NCBI GenBank assembly: GCA_025351525.1
Contig: JANXVV010000190.1
Location: 1 to 5,019 of the forward strand
Source: Humisphaera sp.
Lineage (GTDB): Bacteria; Planctomycetota; Phycisphaerae; Tepidisphaerales; Tepidisphaeraceae
Direction: 5' to 3'
Length of the DNA: 5,019 nucleotides
The position numbers and the translations under genes are program-made. The notes beneath the pieces are model-generated. The model was not told the DNA's origin, searched no databases, and saw only the letters and a list, made by a program, of their open reading frames with translations. Below, piece by piece: positions 1 through 4,982 of this stretch. Position 1 is the stretch's first letter. Each line of letters begins with the position of its first letter.

Positions 1-1
1 C

Positions 2-100
2 GAGCTGACGGCACGCGCCGCCCGGCTCACCGCCGAGCGCGACTTTTTAAAAAAAGTCGCGGGCTACTTTGCGACACCCCCGAACGGAGGTTCGCGGTGA
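2..100 (+). pseudogene. IS3-family orfA C-terminal tail (partial)
   Basis: The frame starting at base 2 reads E-L-T-A-R-A-A-R-L-T-A-E-R-D-F-L-K-K-V-A-G-Y-F-A and stops at the TGA at 98-100. The run 'ERDFLKKVAGYF' is the family-typical end of the small orfA protein (the helix-turn-helix and leucine-zipper DNA-binding subunit), usually seen as ERDILKKAAAYF. In intact IS3 elements this end carries an A-rich slippery site for -1 frameshifting into orfB; here there is a run of seven A at 49-55. The start lies outside the window. The residues after 'YFA' (TPPNGGSR) do not look like orfA, so a deletion junction probably lies near 75-100. Confidence 0.75.
38..61. repeat. 24-bp near-perfect palindrome over the A7 run
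   Basis: Positions 38-48 and 51-61 are exact reverse complements (11-bp arms, CGCGACTTTTT and its complement) around a two-base centre. The palindrome covers the Arg-Asp-Phe-Leu-Lys-Lys codons of the orfA tail, including the A-rich stretch where IS3 elements usually shift frame. The symmetry is seen directly. Whether it has a role or is a coincidence of the codons is unknown. Confidence 0.6.
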
Positions 101-512
101 TTCACCACCACCGATTCCAATCATCCTCATCCGGTGTTCGAGAACCGGATCGACCGCGACTTCACCGCGATGGGCATGGACCGGAAGTGGGCCGCTGACA
201 TTACCTACATCCATACCAATGAAGGCTTTTTGTACCCGGCTGCCAGTACGCCGGCAAGCAGTATCAGGACAAGCTGATCGAGTTCAGTCTGGAGTGCAGC
301 ATGAGCGTTGTGGGCAACTGCTGGGACAACGCGGTGGTCGAAAGTCTTTGGGCCCGCTTGAAAAACGAGCTGGTGTTCCAGCGCACCTTCGCCACAAAGC
401 AGGAGGCGATGGATGCGATCTTCGAGTAAATTGGGCAGGGTATCATCAGAAACGAAGGCATAGCTCACTCGGCGATGTCAGCCCCGAAGCGTTCGAGGCA
501 AAACAGAACTGA
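101..512 (+). pseudogene. IS3-family orfB transposase, internally deleted and frameshifted
   Basis: Three pieces of an IS3 OrfB (DDE transposase) are visible. Frame 2, from about 107 to 241, contains 'TTDSNHPHPVFENR', 'DRDFTAM' and 'KWAADITYIHTNEGFLYP', with the first catalytic Asp at 197-199. Frame 1, from 244 to 429, contains 'QYAGKQYQ', 'CSMSVVGNCWDNAVVESLW' and 'FATKQEAMDAIFE', with the catalytic Glu at 340-342, then stops at TAA 427-429. Frame 3, from about 441 to 512, contains 'YHQKRRHSSLGDVSPEAFEA', the typical C-terminus. The block normally between 'FLYL' and 'HSDRGSQY', carrying the second catalytic Asp, is deleted at about 235-244. Most of the N-terminal region before 'TTDSNH' is also missing. 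About 138 residues remain of the 270-300 usual for the family. It is not functional. Confidence 0.88.
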
Positions 513-1094
513 CACCGGACCTGGGCGCGCCCGTTTTTCGTGGGGAAGATCAAACTCGGGATAGCGATTTATCAAGCCCTGCAAAATTGGATCGTCATCA
601 ACCCGCTGGGCGCGACTTTTGGGACTGGGGACACGGGCAGCAATGTCCTCGGGCGGCGATTGTCGTGATGGCGTAAGATAATTCGCTTGATTGCGATCAC
701 GATCGGCCCATAGATCCACGTTTTTTTGATGTTCTTCCGCAAAATCGGACGCCGCGACGCCTTTCTTCGCGCAGGCAATAAAGAACGTCGCAGATGCCCA
801 ATCAGATTGCATAATGGCTTCGCAGGCCTCCTCCTCTTCCCGGCCGATGTTAGCTCGAAATTTCGCTTTCATTTTATTAAGCTTTTTCCATGAAGTTAGC
901 GAATGATCGTAAGCTTCGAGTGCCCATTTCATATACGTAATCGCTGGCTTTCCGTATTCCTCCGAACGAAGGGAAGCTGTAGAGGACTCAATGACCCACT
1001 TGATCTCCCCCACCCGTCGCTCAAGAGCGCTGGAGCTCATACCGGCATTGAGATCGGTGTCAGTGTGTTCTAACAGGTTTAGCACCGGCAGCAT
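465..1094 (-). CDS. Hypothetical protein, 3' end running into IS remnant
   Basis: I do not recognise this protein (209 residues from the ATG at 1094). It is hydrophilic and probably mostly helical, with an E-E-E-E run and several Lys/Arg clusters. It has no signal peptide, no membrane segment and no catalytic motif I can name. The start was chosen because GGAG lies three bases upstream and because any longer start (the frame is open to 1298) would be antisense of the recombinase remnant. An alternative ATG lies at 1038-1040. About the last 15 residues (465-512) are antisense of the IS3 orfB remnant, so the native C-terminus was probably replaced when the IS arrived. The DNA looks more AT-rich than the downstream operon, which suits imported cargo of the mobile region. 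It could be an intact orphan gene, a truncated one, or a chance ORF. Confidence 0.45.
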   Translation of the reverse strand: MLPVLNLLEHTDTDLNAGMSSSALERRVGEIKWVIESSTASLRSEEYGKPAITYMKWALEAYDHSLTSWKKLNKMKAKFRANIGREEEEACEAIMQSDWASATFFIACAKKGVAASDFAEEHQKNVDLWADRDRNQANYLTPSRQSPPEDIAARVPSPKSRAQRVDDDPILQGLINRYPEFDLPHEKRARPGPVSVLFCLERFGADIAE

Positions 1095-1445
1095 CTTCTC
1101 CGGCACCCGTCCACCTGAATTCGATGGTTGTGACTGCTGATGACGATGCTGCGACAGCAGCAGGACCAGCTTTTGAACCTGCGCCTGTTGAATGAAATCG
1201 ACGCCGACACCTTCGCCCGCAAGGACACCGAGTTCCGCGACCGGATGGCGAAGCTGACGTTGGAACTGGAATCCGCCGACCGCTCGCGCGACGAACAAGC
1301 GGATCTGGCAATGAAGGTTTTCGAACTATCGCAAGCCCTGACAGAGCGATGGCTTGCGGCCGATTACGCGGAGAAACGCCAGATCCTTGAAATGGTCTTT
1401 TCGAACTTTCGCCTGGAAGGCGTAAGTCTTGTCTACGAAACGAGA

Positions 1446-1475
1446 AAGCCCTTCGACATTCTTGCCAAAGGGCTT
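1446..1475 (-). terminator. Possible terminator hairpin downstream of tRNA-Pro
   Basis: Exact 8-bp arms AAGCCCTT (1446-1453) and AAGGGCTT (1468-1475) are separated by 14 bases. On the minus strand the hairpin begins 14 bases after the tRNA 3' end and is followed by TCTCGTTT, a weak T-rich tail. It lies inside the recombinase coding remnant. The stem is seen; termination is inferred and weak because the U-tract is broken and the loop is long. Confidence 0.35.
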
Positions 1476-1489
1476 CTTGTCTCATCAAG

Positions 1490-1563
1490 TCGGGGCGACA
1501 GGATTCGAACCTGCGACCTTCTGGTCCCAAACCAGACGCTCTACCAAGCTGAGCTACGCCCCG
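1490..1563 (-). tRNA. tRNA-Pro (anticodon UGG)
   Basis: The minus strand folds into a complete 74-nt cloverleaf. The 7-bp acceptor stem is CGGGGCG with CGCCCCG, the D stem is GCTC with GAGC, the anticodon stem is TCTGG with CCAGA, and the T stem is GCAGG with CCTGT around the TTCGAAT loop. The anticodon loop TTTGGGA gives anticodon TGG (plus-strand 1527-1529), which reads proline codons, with G37 after it. The discriminator base is A. The 3' CCA is not encoded (the next bases are CTT), so it must be added after transcription. The 3' end adjoins the serine recombinase remnant, which marks this tRNA as a likely integration site. I see no convincing promoter upstream of it; a TAAAAT about 30 bases before the 5' end has no matching -35. 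Confidence 0.97.
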
Positions 1564-1765
1564 GACTTATCCAAAATCCCCTTGCATCGTGCGACGAATT
1601 TTAGGAAACCCCGCCGGATATCTCGCTTCCAGTTTCAGCCGTTTGTGGCTGCGGCAAGCCATTCCACCGCCCACTACCGCTACGGACGATGGCAACGGTG
1701 TCCACATGTGACAATACTACCCCCCGGAAGCTGCGGATGCAATTGAGGGTCAATCCTCGCCACCG

Positions 1766-1794
1766 CTGGCGTCCCGGCTCACTCCCCCTATAAT
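1766..1794 (+). promoter_or_regulatory. Sigma70-type promoter candidate for the M16 operon
   Basis: A perfect TATAAT lies at 1789-1794. The best -35 candidate at 17-bp spacing is CTGGCG (1766-1771), which matches TTGACA at only three positions. Transcription would start near 1801-1803, only 7-9 bases before the ATG at 1810 and about 38 bases before the TTG at 1840. It is the only promoter-like signal I find in the 246-base gap 1564-1809 between the divergent tRNA and the operon. That gap otherwise shows only a short CACATGTG palindrome (1703-1710) and no ORF I would defend. Confidence 0.5.
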
Positions 1795-1809
1795 TCTCCC
1801 GAGTGTTCA

Positions 1810-3075
1810 ATGAGTCAGAGGATTTTGAAGGGAGCCGCGTTGCCAGACCGCTATTTTCTGCACACTTTTGAGAATGGTTTAACCCTCTTGGCCGAGCGGA
1901 TGCCGGCGATGCAGTCCGCCGCCATGACCTTTCTAGTCCCGGCGGGTTCAGCGACCGACCCGATCGATCGGTGCGGATCGGCCACGGTTCTGTCGGACCT
2001 GATCATGCGCGGGGCCGGTCATCGCGACGTGCGGCAACTGTCCGATCACCTCGACAGCCTTGGCCTTCAACGCAGCAGCAGCGTCGGCATTCATCACACC
2101 CGTCTCGGTTGCGCGGGCGTTGCGCCGAAAGTGATGGAGGGGCTTTCCGCCTTTGCCGACATGGTTCGCCGACCGCAGATGCCCGAGAGCGGCTTCGATG
2201 CGGCGCGAGATTTGGCGCTTCAAGCCCTCGCCGGTGTCGATGATGAGCCACGGCAGAAGTTGATGATCAAGCTGCGCGAGTGGCACTTCCCATCACCCTA
2301 TGGCCGCAATACCATGGGGGAAAAGGATCACCTCGAAAAACTGACCCTCGGGCTTTGCAAGGTGGATTTGCTTGATCGCTACCAACCGCGCGGGGCGATA
2401 TTGTCGGTCGCGGGGAACATCGATTATGACCATCTGCATCGCGAGGTTGAAAAACTGTTCGGCACCTGGCACGCCCGCGAAGCGCAGCCCATTACGCTTA
2501 TGCCGCCGCCCGGTCATCATCGGCATGAGGAGCAGCAGAGCGAGCAGACGCACATCGGCATCGCCTATCCGTCCATCCCCGAGACCCACGAAGATTATTA
2601 CACGATGCGGCTGGCAATCGAAGTGCTGAGCGGTGGGATGAGTGGCCGACTGTTCACCGAGATCCGCGAGAAGCGGGCACTGGTCTACAACGTGTCCGCC
2701 GGCTACTCCAGTCTCAAGGGCCAGGGCAGCATTCTTGGCTACGCCGGCACGAGCAACGAGCGCGCCCAGGCCACTCTCGACTGCTTCATTCACGAGCTGT
2801 ATCGCCTGCAGGATGGCATCACCGAAGATGAATTGAATCGCGCCAAGACCGGGCTTAAAGCCAGCACAATCATGCAGGGTGAAAGCACATCCGCCCGCGC
2901 CGGTTCGATCGCGCACGACTTTTTCATGCGGGGACGAATCCGCACTCTGGAAGAGATCAAAGCCGCGATCGATGGCGTGTCGCTGGATCAAACCAACGCC
3001 TGGTTGAAGGGCAACAGACCCGGCCCGTTCACCATCGTGACCGTCGGGCCCAAGGCGTTGACGATTCCCGAATAG
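1810..3075 (+). CDS. M16-family peptidase-like protein, non-catalytic (R/Y) subunit
   Basis: This is a 421-residue M16B-type protein (411 if it starts at TTG 1840). The N-terminal M16 domain spans about 18-165 and the C-terminal M16 domain about 185-365. 'HTFENGLTLLAERMP' at 18-32 is the family N-terminal strand. Where active members have HXXEH, aligned through the flanking glycines 56 and 68, it has T59, S62 and D63. The downstream Glu ligand is also missing ('LALQALAGVDDEP'), so it cannot bind the catalytic zinc. The R/Y substrate-binding motif is well kept: 'GGMSGRLFTEIREKRALVY' at 275-293, with R289 and Y293. In known heterodimeric M16B proteases such a subunit pairs with an HXXEH subunit, here the gene at 3575. 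It has no signal peptide, so it is probably cytoplasmic. It is first in a likely operon behind a TATAAT box. Function as a partner subunit is inferred. Confidence 0.92.
   Translation: MSQRILKGAALPDRYFLHTFENGLTLLAERMPAMQSAAMTFLVPAGSATDPIDRCGSATVLSDLIMRGAGHRDVRQLSDHLDSLGLQRSSSVGIHHTRLGCAGVAPKVMEGLSAFADMVRRPQMPESGFDAARDLALQALAGVDDEPRQKLMIKLREWHFPSPYGRNTMGEKDHLEKLTLGLCKVDLLDRYQPRGAILSVAGNIDYDHLHREVEKLFGTWHAREAQPITLMPPPGHHRHEEQQSEQTHIGIAYPSIPETHEDYYTMRLAIEVLSGGMSGRLFTEIREKRALVYNVSAGYSSLKGQGSILGYAGTSNERAQATLDCFIHELYRLQDGITEDELNRAKTGLKASTIMQGESTSARAGSIAHDFFMRGRIRTLEEIKAAIDGVSLDQTNAWLKGNRPGPFTIVTVGPKALTIPE
1827..1834 (+). promoter_or_regulatory. Internal Shine-Dalgarno that may set a TTG start
   Basis: GAAGGGAG sits five bases before an in-frame TTG at 1840-1842, which is codon 11 of the longer reading from ATG 1810. 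The upstream ATG has no Shine-Dalgarno. Starting at the TTG gives a protein beginning (M)PDRYFLHTFENGLTLLAE, which matches where M16B proteins usually start. This makes 1840 a serious alternative start. Confidence 0.5.
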
Positions 3076-3095
3076 CGTGGAAAATTCTGATGAAC

Positions 3096-3119
3096 CACGA
3101 CGTCACGAAAGCACGAAGG
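3096..3119 (+). repeat. Three tandem 8-bp CACGANNN units
   Basis: CACGACGT, CACGAAAG and CACGAAGG follow each other exactly, with the CACGA core at 3096, 3104 and 3112. They lie in the 112-base gap between the first M16 gene and the lipoprotein gene. From memory, similar 'CACGAAGG' runs recur between genes in planctomycete- and verrucomicrobia-like genomes. A role as a binding site or a repeat seed is unproven. Confidence 0.5.
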
Positions 3120-3177
3120 AATGCATAGTTCACGCCGGGATCGGAGCCTCAGGCGACGACCCGGATTCCGCCCCGAT

Positions 3178-3181
3178 GGAG
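3178..3181 (+). promoter_or_regulatory. Shine-Dalgarno GGAG deciding the lipoprotein start
   Basis: GGAG lies six bases upstream of the ATG at 3188. It supports that start over the in-frame ATGs at 3077 and 3176, and the protein then begins directly with a lipoprotein signal peptide. Confidence 0.7.
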
Positions 3182-3187
3182 CTTTCG

Positions 3188-3484
3188 ATGAATACGCCGC
3201 GTCTCGCCATGATCTTCGCACTGGGACTCACCTCCTGCGGCTCCCACTCCCATCCCGTCACCGAGAGCGATGCGACATTCCTATCCGCTTCGCCGCACCA
3301 GTTGATCGTCACTCTCCGCACGCAAGGCGACTTCACCAACTCGCGATCGCTCCCCCTCCTCGACAATGCGATCGTTAAAATCGGTGGAAGACAATCCAAC
3401 CTCGGAAGACTTCAACCCGGCCAAAACATCCGTATCTTTCGAGATGATGTCACCCACGAAGTCGTAGAAATCGATGCTCCCTAA
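3188..3484 (+). CDS. Small predicted lipoprotein of unknown function
   Basis: This 98-residue protein starts MNTPRLAMIFALGLTSCGSH. It has one Arg at position 5, a short hydrophobic stretch at 6-14 and the lipobox L14-T15-S16-C17, so Cys17 should be lipidated and the mature part anchored outside the cytoplasm. A His/Ser-rich linker (18-23) leads to a small domain at about 30-98. It contains 'DNAIVKIGGRQSNLGRLQPG', then 'NIRIFRDDVTHEVVEID'. This alternation of short strands with an 'L..LQPGQ.I.I' turn resembles small beta-barrel domains of the kind 'DGKPATLADLKPGDRV', but I cannot assign a named family. It sits between two M16 genes, with gaps of 112 and 90 bases, probably in the same transcript. 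A lipoprotein placed between two apparently cytoplasmic subunits is unexplained. The frame is also open upstream to 3077, but that extension has no ribosome binding site and would bury the signal peptide. Confidence 0.72.
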   Translation: MNTPRLAMIFALGLTSCGSHSHPVTESDATFLSASPHQLIVTLRTQGDFTNSRSLPLLDNAIVKIGGRQSNLGRLQPGQNIRIFRDDVTHEVVEIDAP

Positions 3485-3496
3485 ACTACTGTGGTT

Positions 3497-3511
3497 CGGG
3501 CTTCCAGCCTG
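3497..3511. repeat. Short CGGGCT-TCC-AGCCTG hairpin
   Basis: Six-base arms (3497-3502 and 3506-3511) pair with one G-U wobble around a three-base loop. It lies in the 90-base gap before the catalytic M16 gene. The motif resembles, from memory, a short palindrome (GGCTGGAAGCC type) scattered in intergenic DNA of planctomycete-like genomes. It is too short to call a terminator, and no T-run follows. Confidence 0.35.
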
Positions 3512-3574
3512 CCCCATTCAAAGATGCATGCCAAAAGCCCGCACCACAATGAAACCTTAAAACAGGCAACCCCA

Positions 3575-4801
3575 ATGGCTCTCACCTTCCAACAAACCCA
3601 ACTCCCCAACGGATTGGACATCGTCGCCGAGATCAACCCGGATTCTCATTCCGCCGCCCTCGGTCTGTTCGTCAAGACCGGCTCGCGCGATGAGGCTCTG
3701 GAAATCAACGGCGTTTCCCACTTCCTCGAACACATGATGTTCAAAGGCTCGGCCAAATACGGCTGGGAAGACGTCAACCGCATTTTCGACGAGATCGGTG
3801 CCCGCTACAATGCGTTCACCAGCCAGGAAATGACCGCCTACTACGCCAACGTGCTGCCGGAATTCACCGAGCGGGCGGTCGAGCATTTATCACACCTGCT
3901 GCGTCCGGCGATTCGGGTCGAGGATTTCACCACCGAGAAAAAAGTGATCCTCGAAGAGATCGCGATGTATCTCGACGACCCGGGCCATCGTCTTTATGAG
4001 CGTTTGATGGAAGCGCATTTCGGCCCGCATCCGCTGTCGATGAGCGTGCTGGGCACGAGCGAGTCGATCGAGAAAATGCGCCAGCCGCAGATGGCGGAAT
4101 ATTTTCAGCGGCGCTACGGCCCGGGCAATCTGGTGCTGGTAGCAACCGGTAAACTGGATTTCAGCGAGATCGTAAAACTGGCGGAAAAGTACATGGGCAA
4201 TTGGCCGCGCGTGGATGCGCCGCGGCATCAACCGGAGCCACTGTACAAGCCGCAACGACAGGTGATGACCGATGCGAAACTCAATCGGCAATATACGATG
4301 GGAATGACGCCCGGCCCGAGCGCGCAGGATGACCGCCGTTTCGCCGCGCGGGTGCTGAGCGATGTCGTCGGCGATGCCGAGGGAAGCCGGTTTTATTGGG
4401 CGCTGGTCGACAACGCGATCGCCGAAGACGCCGAGTTCGGCTTCTATCCCCACGACGGTTGCGGCTCCTTCTACATCGCGCTGACCACCGAGCCCGATCG
4501 CTCCGACAAAGCCCTCGACATCGCGCTGAAAGAACTGGAAAAAGCCAAGACCGACCTGAAGGACGATGAGGTCGAGCGAGCCAAAAACAAGATCGCCAGT
4601 AGCATCGTTCTGTCCGGTGAAGTGCCGATCGGGCGGATGCGATCGATCGGTGGGCAATGGATGTACAACCGCGAGTACCGCTCGCTGGAAAAGGACATGG
4701 CGACTCTGAACGCCGTCACCACCGAATCGCTGCGGCAGTTGATGGTAGATTATCCATTCGATCCGATGACGATTGTGAGTCTTGGGCCGGGAGAGAAGTG
4801 A
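3575..4801 (+). CDS. M16-family zinc peptidase, catalytic (HXXEH) subunit
   Basis: This 408-residue M16B peptidase has its N-terminal M16 domain at about 8-160 and its C-terminal domain at about 170-350. The start is the ATG giving MALTFQQTQLPNGLDIVAE, the usual family N-terminus. In-frame GTG 3491 and ATG 3524 would add unconserved residues, and none of the three has a strong Shine-Dalgarno (a weak CAGG precedes 3575). The inverted zinc motif is intact: 'GVSHFLEHMMFKG' with H49 and H53 as ligands and E52 as catalytic base, and 'KKVILEEIAMYLDDP' supplying the Glu ligand at 127-128. By contrast, the C-terminal R/Y motif (R-E-K-R-x-L-x-Y in relatives) is not recognisable: the matching stretch is 'RFYWALVDNAIAEDAEFGF'. 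It therefore looks dependent on the upstream R/Y subunit to form a full active site. No signal peptide is visible, so it should cut peptides in the cytoplasm. The substrate is unknown. Confidence 0.95.
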   Translation: MALTFQQTQLPNGLDIVAEINPDSHSAALGLFVKTGSRDEALEINGVSHFLEHMMFKGSAKYGWEDVNRIFDEIGARYNAFTSQEMTAYYANVLPEFTERAVEHLSHLLRPAIRVEDFTTEKKVILEEIAMYLDDPGHRLYERLMEAHFGPHPLSMSVLGTSESIEKMRQPQMAEYFQRRYGPGNLVLVATGKLDFSEIVKLAEKYMGNWPRVDAPRHQPEPLYKPQRQVMTDAKLNRQYTMGMTPGPSAQDDRRFAARVLSDVVGDAEGSRFYWALVDNAIAEDAEFGFYPHDGCGSFYIALTTEPDRSDKALDIALKELEKAKTDLKDDEVERAKNKIASSIVLSGEVPIGRMRSIGGQWMYNREYRSLEKDMATLNAVTTESLRQLMVDYPFDPMTIVSLGPGEK

Positions 4802-4812
4802 ATTTTCCGGTC

Positions 4813-4842
4813 CCCTCCCCCCATGTACTCATGGGGGGAGGG
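4813..4842. repeat. Left hairpin of the composite repeat
   Basis: Perfect 13-bp arms CCCTCCCCCCATG (4813-4825) and its complement (4830-4842) enclose the loop TACT. The hairpin begins 11 bases after the M16 stop codon. No T-run follows on the plus strand, so alone it is not a classical terminator, but so stable a stem could protect or end the operon mRNA. Confidence 0.85.
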
Positions 4843-4928
4843 TTAGGGTAAAGGGTTGTTTCTTCTTGGTCGAAGCGCATGATATTTTTCGATAAAGCCG
4901 AAGGAAAAGGCAAGACCCCTCACCGTAA

Positions 4929-4956
4929 CCCTCCCCCCGGAGTACCGGGGGGAGGG
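4929..4956. repeat. Right hairpin of the composite repeat
   Basis: Perfect 12-bp arms CCCTCCCCCCGG (4929-4940) and its complement (4945-4956) enclose the loop AGTA, which is the left hairpin's TACT read from the other strand. The stem tip differs from the left copy (GG/CC instead of ATG/CAT), yet pairing is kept. Confidence 0.85.
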
Positions 4957-4976
4957 GACCGGAAATTATTTTTTGC
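4929..4976 (+). terminator. Possible terminator formed by the right half of the repeat
   Basis: The right hairpin or, alternatively, the long outer stem (4801-4822 with 4947-4967) is followed by ATTATTTTTTGCG, with six T at 4969-4974 after an earlier ATT. If the outer stem forms, the T-run comes almost directly after it, as in an intrinsic terminator for the plus-strand operon. The inner hairpin alone leaves about 12 bases before the T-run. The function is inferred. Confidence 0.4.
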
Positions 4977-4982
4977 GTCATT

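Larger units (their letters stand above)
1..530 (+). mobile_element. Degenerate IS3-family insertion sequence remnant
   Basis: The tail of an IS3-type orfA is followed by pieces of an IS3-type orfB (DDE transposase, integrase fold) on the same strand. Both are incomplete: the left end is outside the window, orfB lacks most of its N-terminal half and a central block, and its remaining pieces lie in three different frames. The element cannot encode an active transposase. The right boundary is approximate. The orfB stop is at 510-512, and the terminal inverted repeat should lie within the next few tens of bases, but I cannot identify it because the left end is missing. A GGGCGCGCCC palindrome at 523-532 lies in this boundary zone. 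Confidence 0.85.
1134..1604 (+). pseudogene. Large serine recombinase, C-terminal fragment
   Basis: The open frame begins after a TGA at 1131-1133 and contains 'MLRQQQDQLLNLRLLNEIDA', 'ADTFARKDTEFRDRMAKL' and 'RWLAADYAEKRQILEMVFSN', then 'RKPFDILAKG'. This is the coiled-coil C-terminal region of the large serine recombinases that integrate and excise mobile elements. The N-terminal resolvase domain with the catalytic Ser, the recombinase domain and the zinc-ribbon part are absent, so the 5' end has been lost, probably near 1134. No ribosome binding site serves the remaining ATGs. After 'LAKGLLVSSS' the frame enters the antisense of the tRNA-Pro gene (reading GDRIRTCDLL) and stops only at 1602-1604, so the coding end sits at or inside the presumed attachment site. 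Everything beyond about 1489 is tRNA sequence, not ancestral recombinase. Confidence 0.75.
4801..4967. repeat. Composite inverted repeat of two G/C-rich palindromes (REP/MITE-like)
   Basis: The ends 4801-4822 (AATTTTCCGGTCCCCTCC then four C) and 4947-4967 are reverse complements apart from one extra T. Each copy continues inwards with its own hairpin and then a related GGGTTA-G/C-GGT stretch, so the two copies (about 4801-4862 and 4907-4967) face each other across a spacer of about 45 bases. The spacer has no ORF. The first base of the element is the last base of the peptidase stop codon. I see no target-site duplication. Similar G/C-rich palindromes are, from general knowledge, dispersed in many bacterial genomes. 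Confidence 0.8.

Noticed and set aside
523..537. GGGCGCGCCC plus a T5 run as a terminator
   Set aside because: The palindrome has no loop and could form only a tiny stem. It is more likely part of the IS end or a chance restriction-type palindrome.
1490..1600. Peptide GDRIRTCDLLVPNQTLYQAELRP on the plus strand
   Set aside because: It is the antisense translation of the tRNA-Pro gene, a well-known spurious product, not part of a real protein.
1703..1710. CACATGTG palindrome upstream of the operon as an operator
   Set aside because: It has only eight bases, does not extend into longer symmetry, and lies about 80 bases upstream of the TATAAT box.
1810..1870. Signal peptide on the first M16 protein
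   Set aside because: The N-terminus from either start (1810 or 1840) has no positively charged start followed by a hydrophobic core; it leads straight into the M16 strand.
2293..2991. 232-codon minus-strand ORF inside the first M16 gene, and the 255-codon one (3890-4657) inside the second
   Set aside because: Both lie fully antisense to genes with clear family motifs and are explained by GC-rich codon bias. Neither has a recognisable motif.
4843..4850. Telomere-like TTAGGGT
   Set aside because: It is a single unit within the inner flank of the G/C-rich repeat, and the other copy reads TTACGGT; there is no tandem array.
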